Positions 7,542 to 16,109 of a stretch of DNA of 64,000 nucleotides are shown one piece after another. The notes below the pieces were generated by a model. It was not told where the DNA came from. It saw only the letters and a program-made list of their open reading frames with translations, and searched no databases. A program made the position numbers and the translations under genes. Source of the stretch: an uncultured Clostridia bacterium (lineage in GTDB: Bacteria > Bacillota > Clostridia > Oscillospirales > Acutalibacteraceae); assembly GCA_937876205.1 (NCBI GenBank), contig CALEII010000045.1, positions 1 to 64,000 on the forward strand, read 5' to 3'. Each line of letters starts with the position of its first letter. Positions within the stretch are counted from its first letter, which is position 1.

Positions 7542-10301
7542 TCAATTTGTAATACATAATTCATAAGTTCTGTTATTCTCAACGGTAATTTCAATTTCAA
7601 GTGTGCCCTTGAAGCGTTCATTGAATGAAATTGTGTCACCGTTAACAGCAACCTTGTAATTTATATTTTCATCGTCATTCATTGTAGCAATGACGGTCAT
7701 TTTTTTGTTTTCACCAAAATATTCAAGCTTAGCATCAAGCCTTGAATTATCTTCGCTGAAATTCACGCTTTCTACCCAGGTATCAAAGCCCACATTCAGT
7801 GTGCCTGCCTTGTAGTATGCGTTAGCCCACATTGTTATAGGGGTTGAAAGACCGCCGAAATTATGGAACCATCCGCCTCTGCCGGTAACAACATTGACCA
7901 TTTCGAATGTATAGTATGAATAGCCTACCTCTCTCTTCCACACATCAAGAGCAAGCTTTGCAATTGTGTATGCAAAATCCGTTTCACCCTGGTCAAGCAT
8001 TGATTTCCATATAAACCATTGATGAGGGAACCACACATTGCCGTTCCAATAGCCGTTGACCTTAAAGTACCCTGCCGTCATATCAACTGCACTGATTCCG
8101 TAGGGTGAGAGCATTTCTTTTTCATTTTTCAGGTGTGAAAGGATTGCTTCCCGCTGTTCATCGTTGCAGACTCCTGCAATAATGGGATAAATTCCGTCAA
8201 GACCTTTGTTCTGATTTTCTCCGTCTTGCGTTTTCATAAATCCGGTGGGATTATAGTTTTCGTCGTGAAGAACATAGCTGTAATATCCGCTGTCCTTATC
8301 CCAGGAATAAGTATTGAGAGCTGCCGTTATTCTTTCAATATCTTCACTATATGTTTTTACATCCTCAGACAGTCCCAGCTTATAAGCAACCATTCTGAGA
8401 ATTTTGCCGCAGCGTATAAGCTGAGCAGATGAAATAACAGGAGCTGTTGTGTCTCTGATATTTCTGTCCATCATCGCAACCTGCGCAGGATAGTCATCCA
8501 TACCGCTGGTGGAGTAAAAATAGTCATAAGTTGTCGTAAGCCCGCTTTTAAGCTTAGCTGTTGTTGAGCCTCTGACCTTACCTGCAAGGAAGTTGTAATA
8601 AAGTCTGAGTCTCGGATAAAGCTTCGTAATAGCTGATTTTTCGTTTCGTCTTTGCATCATTTCAAGGAACTGATACATCTGAACGGGCACCGGAGAGCCG
8701 TGATGAAGAAATGCAAAATCAGGATTGCTTTCATCACTCAGATAAAGGTCTAAACTGTAATCAGCAAAATGCGGTGCATAATCGTTCATTCCCAGACCTA
8801 TAAAGCCTGAATCCCAGGTATAAAGACAGTCCCAACGCTTACCGGGTGTATGATGAATAATATACTCACCGTGGTTATATATTGGATATACTGCATTTGT
8901 AAGCACTGTTGACCTGAGAATATTACACGAAAGCTCATATTTTCTGCCGTCTTTATTAAGAATTATTTCTTCAGAATCATTAAGCTTTCTGAGATAAATT
9001 TCTTCATATTCGGCTTCTGTGAGATATTTTTCCTCACCCTTTGAAATGACCGCATATTCAATATGCCTTGACATAGGCTTCACAAAAAGAGTGTGCACAA
9101 TTGCATTGTGAAAAAATCCGTCATCACTGTGTTTTCTCGAAAACGCACCTGTAAAGCTCTCTGTAACATCGTCAAAAGTCACATCGGAATTTGAAATACG
9201 GGCAGTCATACAGTCTTCAAGCGCACCCGTTTCAATCTCTCTGTAGCGTGTGTTGTCATTGAATGTGCGAAGCGTAAATTCACCGTCAACATCGTTGAAT
9301 CTGCAAACAGAAATGCAGCCTTTGTCACATTCTGTGACGGTGATTTCGGGAACAAAATCATAAGCTTTCATTTCAGTCACAATTTTTGCGACATCTTCTT
9401 TTTCGGTAATGCAGAAAAAATCAAATTCAGCTGCACCTGTGCCCTGAGACACAAGAGAAAAACGGAATTCTCCTGCAGAAATCTTGCCCAGATGCACAAT
9501 TTTCATTGCAAGCTCATCTGACGGCGCAAATTCAATCCTTTTATCACCAAGCATAAAAGTGGCTGTGTTTTTGCTGTTAATAAGGTCAACACCCACCATT
9601 TTACCCTGCGAATAATGAATATCGCTTGTTCTGTAACGGATTGCAAGAACTGCATTTTCATAATCATTCTTACATTCAACAGTGAATGACACACAGTCAC
9701 CCTTCTCACCGCCGAACGGCGCAAGATACCTGTGCGGCATATGCCATTTACCTGCTCTGTCACCCAATCCAAAGCCGTCTACAAAAGCATTGTCGGCAAA
9801 TTCACCTTTTTTGAAGCTGTCTGCATTCTGCTCATCCCAAGGGCGTTTTACAGCGTAATTATAAGCATCGTAATCAAGTGCTTTTTTATACTCACACTTT
9901 TCGGGAAGCGTCAGACTGCAATATGACGCAGACGGATATTCAACAGAGCTGAAAAAATTCACAAGACAATTATGTATAAGGTCAGTGTTATTCACAATCT
10001 CAGTTCTGACAAGCGTGCTTTCTTCTGAGAGCTTAACATAAGAAACCTCAGCATAAACTCTGTCTTTCCATTCAAGATCGTGACGGTATGTGATAAGAGA
10101 ATAATCTCCCGTACAGCGCCACGGATGACAGCCCGAAGGCAGTGTGACATTGGGAACTCTGATATCACCGCCGAATATTGCAGGCACCGTGGTGAAATCA
10201 AACCTGACTCCCTTTGCAAAGGAGTGTTCTGCAATACGGGAAATACCCATATATTTTTTGCCGTAAGGACCCCACACGGGAAAAACTGACTTTTTATTCA
10301 T
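7542..10301 (-). CDS. (alpha/alpha)6-barrel glycoside hydrolase, MGH1/GH63-like
   Basis: This 919-residue intracellular protein (no signal peptide) has a beta-sandwich N-terminal half and a C-terminal (alpha/alpha)6 barrel, shown by WDCLYTWDSGFIGLGMNDY and GYWNGNVWFPHQWFIWKS. The latter is the tryptophan-rich block of GH63/GH37-like and mannosylglycerate-hydrolase (MGH1) domains. Substrate cannot be set from sequence; co-transcription with malQ suggests an alpha-glucoside. The frame opens with a GTG at 10310, but the ATG at 10301 fits the AGAGG site at 11 bases better. Confidence 0.7.
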   Translation of the reverse strand: MNKKSVFPVWGPYGKKYMGISRIAEHSFAKGVRFDFTTVPAIFGGDIRVPNVTLPSGCHPWRCTGDYSLITYRHDLEWKDRVYAEVSYVKLSEESTLVRTEIVNNTDLIHNCLVNFFSSVEYPSASYCSLTLPEKCEYKKALDYDAYNYAVKRPWDEQNADSFKKGEFADNAFVDGFGLGDRAGKWHMPHRYLAPFGGEKGDCVSFTVECKNDYENAVLAIRYRTSDIHYSQGKMVGVDLINSKNTATFMLGDKRIEFAPSDELAMKIVHLGKISAGEFRFSLVSQGTGAAEFDFFCITEKEDVAKIVTEMKAYDFVPEITVTECDKGCISVCRFNDVDGEFTLRTFNDNTRYREIETGALEDCMTARISNSDVTFDDVTESFTGAFSRKHSDDGFFHNAIVHTLFVKPMSRHIEYAVISKGEEKYLTEAEYEEIYLRKLNDSEEIILNKDGRKYELSCNILRSTVLTNAVYPIYNHGEYIIHHTPGKRWDCLYTWDSGFIGLGMNDYAPHFADYSLDLYLSDESNPDFAFLHHGSPVPVQMYQFLEMMQRRNEKSAITKLYPRLRLYYNFLAGKVRGSTTAKLKSGLTTTYDYFYSTSGMDDYPAQVAMMDRNIRDTTAPVISSAQLIRCGKILRMVAYKLGLSEDVKTYSEDIERITAALNTYSWDKDSGYYSYVLHDENYNPTGFMKTQDGENQNKGLDGIYPIIAGVCNDEQREAILSHLKNEKEMLSPYGISAVDMTAGYFKVNGYWNGNVWFPHQWFIWKSMLDQGETDFAYTIAKLALDVWKREVGYSYYTFEMVNVVTGRGGWFHNFGGLSTPITMWANAYYKAGTLNVGFDTWVESVNFSEDNSRLDAKLEYFGENKKMTVIATMNDDENINYKVAVNGDTISFNERFKGTLEIEITVENNRTYELCITN

Positions 10302-10392
10302 AAGAAGCACAACCTCTTGGTGTTTTTTTCGATTTTACCATATAATCAGTCGGCATTCAATAGCATTTCATCAAAGAATACCGAATGTATTC

Positions 10393-10435
10393 CAGCTGCC
10401 CCGATCTGCATCATCTGTACAGAACGGGGCAGCTG
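10393..10435. other. GC-rich inverted repeat downstream of the YhcH-like gene
   Basis: CAGCTGCCCCG and its exact complement enclose a 21-base loop. There is no T-run on the minus strand, so it is not a textbook terminator for the gene at 10453. It may still end transcription or protect the 3' end. Confidence 0.55.
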
Positions 10436-10452
10436 AAAATAATAAAATTATT

Positions 10453-10902
10453 TTACTTTCTGTTTTCTGCAGGAATTTTTAAAACAACCTTCTGAACCTT
10501 TTCAGGTTTACCGATACATACACCGGGCATATGTCCGTCTTCAGGGTAAAGAATCACAAATTCACCCTCAGCAATAACATTGTCATAACCCTCATTATTA
10601 TATGCAAAAAGCTCAAGGTCGCCGTCTTCAAAAGGCTTGATACATTCATATTTATGCATAACATCTATATGTTCAATACCTATAATTTCTCTGCCCTGAA
10701 GCATAAGCTGCACATCAATGAACTTCTTGTGAGCTTCATAACAGGCCTCACTTCTCTTCTTGGTTTCGTAACTGCTTACTGCAGCAAAGGAGCCGTCAGA
10801 AAAATCATATCTTCCGTCCTCAACACCTTCAGCAACTGCCTTTTTTGCAAATTCACAGGCTTCAGGTGAAAGTGCTCTTATAAGCTCATAATCCTTTGTC
10901 AT
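10453..10902 (-). CDS. YhcH/YjgK/YiaL family protein (DUF386)
   Basis: A 149-residue beta-barrel-type protein of the YhcH/YjgK/YiaL family. The diagnostic stretch is YEAHKKFIDVQLMLQGREIIG followed later by FVILYPEDGHMPG with the His/Glu residues thought to bind metal. Members are often found with sialic acid or sugar-acid catabolism genes, where a role in sugar isomer handling is proposed but not settled. Here the upstream gene is YcxB-like, four bases away, and the next downstream genes are glycosidases. Confidence 0.88.
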   Translation of the reverse strand: MTKDYELIRALSPEACEFAKKAVAEGVEDGRYDFSDGSFAAVSSYETKKRSEACYEAHKKFIDVQLMLQGREIIGIEHIDVMHKYECIKPFEDGDLELFAYNNEGYDNVIAEGEFVILYPEDGHMPGVCIGKPEKVQKVVLKIPAENRK

Positions 10903-10906
10903 ATAA

Positions 10907-11467
10907 TTACCTCTTTTCGTTTTTTATGATTATTTCTTTTCCGGTTTTTCTCCGGATAAAATCTATAAAACTGTTATACTGAGCTGCCGAGTCAAAAGCT
11001 GCCACCGGCAGAATATAGCCCTGCATTGAGTTTATGTAAATATAGAACATTCTGCCGTTGACAAGATATATTGATTTTATAAGGTCATATTTATTTTCAG
11101 TTCTGTTTACGGGAGTTGTTTCGAAAAAGCCCTCTTCTGAAAACTCAAGTATTGCCTCACGGGAAAACAGACGGTCATCTGATGCAAGAGATTTCTTCAC
11201 AGTACGCTTCGCAACAGCCCACATAAACGGTTTTGTGCCGAAGAATGCCAGAAGCGCAAATGCAACATACACAATTCCTCTTGCTATAAAAATCCCCCAA
11301 GTGAAATCATCTGAAAATGATGTCATAAGCCATATCAGAATCATCATTCCTGAAGACAGAAAACGCAGACTCTGCACCTGCTTGCCCTGATGGTCTGTTG
11401 AAAACATATGAAATCTGTTAAAGTCGAGAAAATCATCATCAGTAAGACGGATTTCAAATCTGAACAT
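10907..11467 (-). CDS. YcxB-like membrane protein
   Basis: The 186-residue protein has two adjacent hydrophobic segments (about residues 38-55 and 60-80) and a C-terminal PH-like soluble part with LIKSIYLVNGRMFYIYI and the end FIRRKTGK. This is the YcxB-like arrangement; no function is established for it. GGAGGTG precedes the ATG. An intrinsic terminator (11502-11538) separates it from the SEDS-like gene upstream, so it begins a new unit with the YhcH-like gene. Confidence 0.7.
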   Translation of the reverse strand: MFRFEIRLTDDDFLDFNRFHMFSTDHQGKQVQSLRFLSSGMMILIWLMTSFSDDFTWGIFIARGIVYVAFALLAFFGTKPFMWAVAKRTVKKSLASDDRLFSREAILEFSEEGFFETTPVNRTENKYDLIKSIYLVNGRMFYIYINSMQGYILPVAAFDSAAQYNSFIDFIRRKTGKEIIIKNEKR

Positions 11468-11501
11468 AACAACACCTCCGTTTTTATATTACCACAACAA
11501 C

Positions 11502-11538
11502 AAAAAAAAGTAAAGGAGCAAGATTGACTCCTTTACTT
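11502..11538 (-). terminator. Terminator of the RyR/SEDS-like operon
   Basis: On the minus strand AAGTAAAGGAG pairs perfectly with CTCCTTTACTT and is followed by a run of eight T. It closes the operon that starts at 15976. Confidence 0.88.
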
Positions 11539-11547
11539 CTCATATCA

Positions 11548-13128
11548 TTATTCTGTGTCCGGTACAGGACCGTCTGCGGTCTCATACAAAACATCAATGG
11601 TTTCATATAAATTATTTTCATCATCAATCAGATGTCTGGTATATACATTCTTGGCAAATTCAGAAATTCCGTTTTTTTCGTCATCCGACAAATCATCCGG
11701 AATATAAGCTGAAAGTACACGGACATCTTCATTCCCTGCCAGACAATAATACACAGCACCGTTTTCCAGAACAAGCTGCTTCATTATTCCGTATTTCCCA
11801 TTTTTATTTACAAAGAAATGATAGTATATGTCATCTGCCTTAACGGTTCTGAAAATTTGCCATGACATATTACTTCCGTCAATATCTGAAATCTGAAATA
11901 ATATTCTGCTGAATTTATCATCAGTATCATCTTCATCATAATCTATGTCAAAATCTTTGATAAAAAAGCTTTTCACTTTTTCATATAGATCTTTGAATCC
12001 AAAAAAACCGTCCTTTGAATACTCATCAAGTTCACTTTCACTGTAGCGACCGGCATACAACGCAATAATCACACCAAAAAGAATAACCGCCATCATATCT
12101 GCTGTATTTCCGTATAAAAAAGTGGTAGGCATACCTGAACAATCAAGCAGGAAAATACTGATATAGCTATGTATTGTGTAAATAAAGAGGTATGATGCGC
12201 TTACAAAAGATATATTATGGGCAAATTTGCTCTGTCTTGTTTTTTTCACCATAAGAAAAACTCCGATGAAGAAAACAATAAACAGAACAGTCAGACATAT
12301 AACAGGAAACCATCCGTAAGCTCCGATAAGGGACGCAATTATCAGATCACTGAATTCAAAAATATAAGCGAACTCCGGAGAAAGCTGATTATTGATATCA
12401 ACACAGCCGTCAAATAACGATGAATTTCTGAAAATATTGTCAACAGTATTTCTTACCCAACCCGCACCGTTGGGATCATCCTGTCCTCTTGTAATTATGT
12501 TTACAATCCTTTCCATTCTGTAGTTACTGTCACATACAGAAAGAACTGCCAATATAAGAATAACAACTGCAATGGTTGCAAGAACTGCCCAGTGAACATC
12601 GAGCTTCTTTTCCTTTTTACACTTGAATGTCAGCAAACAAACAACAGCAAACATAATAAGTGCAATCCATTCTCTGTTTAAAGCGGACATACAGATCATT
12701 GCGGCAATCACAGGACATAAAGCTACAAAAAACTGAAGCAGGCTGACAGTTTTATATGTATTTAAAAATTTTACTGTCAGAAACATCGGAACAGAAACAA
12801 ACGCACACGTCATCAGAGCATAACTGCCTATACTCAAAAAATCAAGAAATTTATAACTTTCAAAGATAATCTGATAGGCATAAACAAGAAACACCGGTAT
12901 ACTCAGAAAAGGTACCGTCTTATATATGTGCCTGTCTTTCAGAAGCAACGATACCGGAATAAATGCAGCAACAGCAATAAGCATATTGACAACATATCTT
13001 ATAACATAATACTCTGTACCGTTATAATCATTACGCACTGTCAGCTTACCAAGCATTCCCAATGCGAGTATGCCGACAAGTGCGACAGTTGACATTATCG
13101 GCAAAGCATTTTTCTTCAGTTTTAACAT
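11548..13128 (-). CDS. Divergent SEDS-like (FtsW/RodA-type) polytopic membrane protein with C-terminal soluble domain
   Basis: A 526-residue protein with about ten membrane segments and an acidic C-terminal soluble region (about residues 385-526, many Asp/Glu). The membrane part follows the SEDS pattern weakly. FSDLIIASLIGAYGWFPVI matches the DFIFxxxxEExGxxG block, keeping the Asp that is catalytic in RodA. SGMPTTFLYGNTADMM sits where the GxxPxTGxxLPFxSYGG block should be, but most of that block is lost. Known SEDS proteins polymerise peptidoglycan; this divergence makes that activity uncertain. ATG 13128 is chosen over an open frame to 13236 because GGAAGGA precedes it. It is the third gene of the RyR operon, 211 bases after the second. 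Confidence 0.6.
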   Translation of the reverse strand: MLKLKKNALPIMSTVALVGILALGMLGKLTVRNDYNGTEYYVIRYVVNMLIAVAAFIPVSLLLKDRHIYKTVPFLSIPVFLVYAYQIIFESYKFLDFLSIGSYALMTCAFVSVPMFLTVKFLNTYKTVSLLQFFVALCPVIAAMICMSALNREWIALIMFAVVCLLTFKCKKEKKLDVHWAVLATIAVVILILAVLSVCDSNYRMERIVNIITRGQDDPNGAGWVRNTVDNIFRNSSLFDGCVDINNQLSPEFAYIFEFSDLIIASLIGAYGWFPVICLTVLFIVFFIGVFLMVKKTRQSKFAHNISFVSASYLFIYTIHSYISIFLLDCSGMPTTFLYGNTADMMAVILFGVIIALYAGRYSESELDEYSKDGFFGFKDLYEKVKSFFIKDFDIDYDEDDTDDKFSRILFQISDIDGSNMSWQIFRTVKADDIYYHFFVNKNGKYGIMKQLVLENGAVYYCLAGNEDVRVLSAYIPDDLSDDEKNGISEFAKNVYTRHLIDDENNLYETIDVLYETADGPVPDTE

Positions 13129-13147
13129 AAACAATCCTTCCTTTTTT

Positions 13148-13177
13148 CGGCAGAGCATTTGTTTTGAAACTCTGCCG
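13148..13177 (-). promoter_or_regulatory. Leader hairpin before the SEDS-like gene
   Basis: On the minus strand CGGCAGAG and CTCTGCCG enclose 14 bases, directly followed by AAAAAAGGAAGG, the ribosome binding site. The position suggests a translation or mRNA-stability control element rather than a terminator. Confidence 0.5.
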
Positions 13178-13339
13178 GTATTTTTCGCCATATTATACAG
13201 CTGTGTAAAGTATATCATATTTCTGCAGTTTGTCAACTATATATCGCATATTATTTAATATTTATTTATATTTCGTACAAATATTTGTATAATTCACTCC
13301 CTGAAAAAAAGAAACCACCTTACGGCGATTTCAATTATC

Positions 13340-13618
13340 TTATTTTTCTATTCTGTAACCGAGAGCAATGATCATTTTTAATGTTTCCATTGCCGTGTTA
13401 CGATCATATTCCTTTTCTGAATCAGTCAGTTCATTATACGGCACCAGGCACGGAGTTGTTTTTTTTGAATCATCACGCATTTCTCCGTAGGTCCATCCTT
13501 CAGCTATTCTTCCTTTTGCCCATACTTCGTGAACATTTTCCGCAATTTTTTCAGTCAATTCAACAAGTTCTGCCGGCAATTCAACAGACTTTGTATCTAT
13601 AGGTTGAGGTGTATACAT
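13340..13618 (-). CDS. Stand-alone RyR-domain protein
   Basis: Ninety-two residues, nearly all one RyR repeat (ryanodine receptor domain family). The signature is clear: ENVHEVWAKGRIAEGWTYGE, then TPCLVPYNELTDSEKEYDR and LKMIIALGYRI. Bacterial RyR domains are known as small soluble helical modules; their ligand is not established, though nucleotide-like ligands have been proposed. It starts 18 bases after the stop of the membrane/Rossmann protein, with AAAGGATT as ribosome binding site. The preceding gene ends in a second, more divergent RyR-like region, so the two products may work together. Confidence 0.85.
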   Translation of the reverse strand: MYTPQPIDTKSVELPAELVELTEKIAENVHEVWAKGRIAEGWTYGEMRDDSKKTTPCLVPYNELTDSEKEYDRNTAMETLKMIIALGYRIEK

Positions 13619-13636
13619 AATTGCACAATCCTTTCT

Positions 13637-15976
13637 TCAGATATTCAAATAAACATCAAGTGCTTCAAAATTGATATAATCATACATTTTGGCGTTTTCT
13701 TTATCGGGAAAAAAATCTTTTACCGCATAAATATTTTTATCAAGCAGGTCATACGAAACATCTTCATCATAATCATAAAGAGTTTCCTCTATATAGAAGC
13801 AGTTTTCATCAACCAGACCTTTTCTGATACCGTTTTCATCACACTCAACAAGAAACGGATGCAGTTTCAATGAGACATTCTTATGATCACCCGTTTTGTC
13901 ACAGTAAACAGAAAAAGCATCGGTTGCTCTGAAGCCTCTTGTACGCATAAATGCGCACCAACGTCTGTGCTCAAGCCATGCAAGTCTGTCATACATACGT
14001 TTTTTTTCTGCTTTATCTTTTATAAAATCTGTTCCTGCAAAAGTTGTTAGATAACGGCCGCTTTCTTTCATATATTCCGAAAAATCTGCATCAGAATAAT
14101 CAAACAAAGATTTTTCTATAATTCCGGCAGAAAACACCTTATAAAATATATGTAGTGATCTTGAAATATTTGCACTGTGGCTGTATTCATCCTTCAACAA
14201 TTTCTTTATTATTTTATTTTTTCTGTTTTCATCCAGTTTTACGACTCTTGCTGAAGATGAATCATAATATCTGTATGCAAGACTCTCAGCCATTGCTCTT
14301 TCATCCTGCATAAATACATTTTTCGGGCTGTATTCTTCAGACAGATTTCCGAAAGCGTGCATAAAAATATCAGCATTGCTGCCGGGAAGATTATTGTAAA
14401 ACCTTCTGCTGTTCAGCATTTCACATAAATCACTGTCATATACTGCATAAGCAATAATTGTTTTCTTCTGCTGTTGCTCCAGATGATATTCACTTACCTT
14501 CTGTCTCAGCTTCTCTGCAACGGCAATATTTTCATCATCTGCACCTAAAGCCACAACGAAATAATCAGAATCTTTTATTCTTGCACTGCTGTTATTTATT
14601 TTTGAATTCAACAATACTAAAATATTATCACCGCTGATTATCTGACGTGAGTAGGAAAAACTGAAATACGGCTTTGCTGTTTCTCCGTGCTTATTATATG
14701 AAAGAATATTATGACCTGCAACTGAAGTATCAAGGATATCAGGATTTATGTAATTGATTCTGCCGGTAAAACTTTCTTCTGATTCATCTGATACCACAGT
14801 TATATGCAGATTTGTATCAAGCATCTGCCCCATCCAATATGCGGCAAGAAACATTTCGGTTCCTATTTTTCCTGTTCCCAAAATTGTAAAATAAATATCT
14901 AAAACATTATCTTTATTCTTGCAGTTTACTTTAGTTTCATACAAGGGAATGCTGCTTAAAAGATTTGTTGCAAGATTACGGTATACATTAACAGGAATAA
15001 CTGCAGGTGAATCTTTTACATCATTCTCAGAAGGGTTATCCGGAAATGTTGCACGGATTCTGTCATACACATCATCAGCACAAAACAGATATATTTCTGA
15101 TTTTCTGAGATAGCTTATGTCACGTTTGTGTGACAAGTCAAACAGCTTATGCAGATTATTCATTTCATTATCATCAATAAGAAAGAACTTTTTTTCTTTT
15201 TTTTTGCTTACGGGAATGTGCATAAGGTCGTCACGAAGACAAATTGCACCTATTGCTTTTGCATCAAGAAACAATTCGGTGCTGTTTTCACTGTCTTTAT
15301 CAATATAAGCATCAGAAAAAACAATCAGAGGTGTTGTCAGCTTTCCCGAAAATTCTTTTATTATGTTTTTTGCAAGTTCAAGAGAACGTTCACTCAGCTC
15401 ACTGAAATAAAACTGCTCTTTCCAGAAACACAGAAAGCTCAGTCTCAGCTTTACCTTGGGAACAATACTTGTCAATATATCAAGAATAAAAGCACCACCT
15501 GCAAACGGCGCAACTACAACAAGCAAAACGGCATATGCTTCGGCAATCTTTATAAGAAAGACTATCTGTTCCGATTTCAGAATGGCTGAGATGAAACCGA
15601 GCTCATCAAATAAACAAGCTGTCATTTCCCGCACTGTAAAAATATATTTATCAAAATCATCCATACCGCCGAATATCTTCACGGTGCTTATCAGGCTGTA
15701 CTCAAAAATACTCCATAAATCAAGACTTGCTGTCTCACTTACGGAAAACCTGTAAGCATTGACGGAATTCTGCAAAAAGAGAACTGCAAGCATAATTACT
15801 GCAGTGAAAATCAGAAACGGCTGATTCTGGAAGAAGATAGTGATTCTATTAACCTTCTTCTTTTTTGTATTTTCTCTTCTGAAAAAATACAGTATTACAA
15901 CAGATACAAACGCAAAAACAACTGTCACAAATGACAGCGCAAAACCGAGTTTCATCCAACATTCATAATTGAACAT
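13637..15976 (-). CDS. Membrane protein with Rossmann (TrkA-N-like) and C-terminal RyR-like domains
   Basis: A 779-residue protein. Hydrophobic segments lie at about residues 10-32, 53-69 and 138-168. A first alpha/beta region spans about 210-330. A Rossmann domain follows with FTILGTGKIGTEMFLAAYWM (G-x-G-x-x-G at 367-372), like the NAD-binding RCK/TrkA-N domains of potassium channels and transporters. The C-terminus has RLAWLEHRRWCAFMRTRGF (about 664-682) and LKLHPFLVE (about 703-711), matching the EHxRW...HPxLV pattern of TrkA-N/RyR proteins. A membrane-bound nucleotide sensor or gated channel is inferred. It heads a three-gene operon and is divergent from the ceramidase-like gene. Confidence 0.75.
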   Translation of the reverse strand: MFNYECWMKLGFALSFVTVVFAFVSVVILYFFRRENTKKKKVNRITIFFQNQPFLIFTAVIMLAVLFLQNSVNAYRFSVSETASLDLWSIFEYSLISTVKIFGGMDDFDKYIFTVREMTACLFDELGFISAILKSEQIVFLIKIAEAYAVLLVVVAPFAGGAFILDILTSIVPKVKLRLSFLCFWKEQFYFSELSERSLELAKNIIKEFSGKLTTPLIVFSDAYIDKDSENSTELFLDAKAIGAICLRDDLMHIPVSKKKEKKFFLIDDNEMNNLHKLFDLSHKRDISYLRKSEIYLFCADDVYDRIRATFPDNPSENDVKDSPAVIPVNVYRNLATNLLSSIPLYETKVNCKNKDNVLDIYFTILGTGKIGTEMFLAAYWMGQMLDTNLHITVVSDESEESFTGRINYINPDILDTSVAGHNILSYNKHGETAKPYFSFSYSRQIISGDNILVLLNSKINNSSARIKDSDYFVVALGADDENIAVAEKLRQKVSEYHLEQQQKKTIIAYAVYDSDLCEMLNSRRFYNNLPGSNADIFMHAFGNLSEEYSPKNVFMQDERAMAESLAYRYYDSSSARVVKLDENRKNKIIKKLLKDEYSHSANISRSLHIFYKVFSAGIIEKSLFDYSDADFSEYMKESGRYLTTFAGTDFIKDKAEKKRMYDRLAWLEHRRWCAFMRTRGFRATDAFSVYCDKTGDHKNVSLKLHPFLVECDENGIRKGLVDENCFYIEETLYDYDEDVSYDLLDKNIYAVKDFFPDKENAKMYDYINFEALDVYLNI

Positions 15977-16053
15977 ACAAACACCTTCTTTGCCTTTATG
16001 ATATCATATCTGAAAACTTTGTTCAATGTTTTTCAGGATAAAAAAGATTCTTA

Positions 16054-16082
16054 TTGACATATTTTTCTTTATTATATATAAT
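16054..16082 (+). promoter_or_regulatory. Promoter of the ceramidase-like gene
   Basis: TTGACA (16054-16059), 17-base spacer, TATAAT (16077-16082). The ribosome binding site AAGGAGG begins only 13 bases after the -10, so the leader is very short. Confidence 0.75.
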
Positions 16083-16109
16083 AAAATCACAATCAAGGAG
16101 GTAATTGAT

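Noticed and set aside
10393..10435. Terminator for the YhcH-like gene
   Set aside because: The stem is strong, but no T-run follows on the minus strand, so it is listed only as an inverted repeat.
13340..13618. Short RyR ORF as a frameshifted tail of the upstream gene
   Set aside because: It has its own ribosome binding site and ATG and holds a full RyR domain, while the upstream protein ends after its own RyR-like region.
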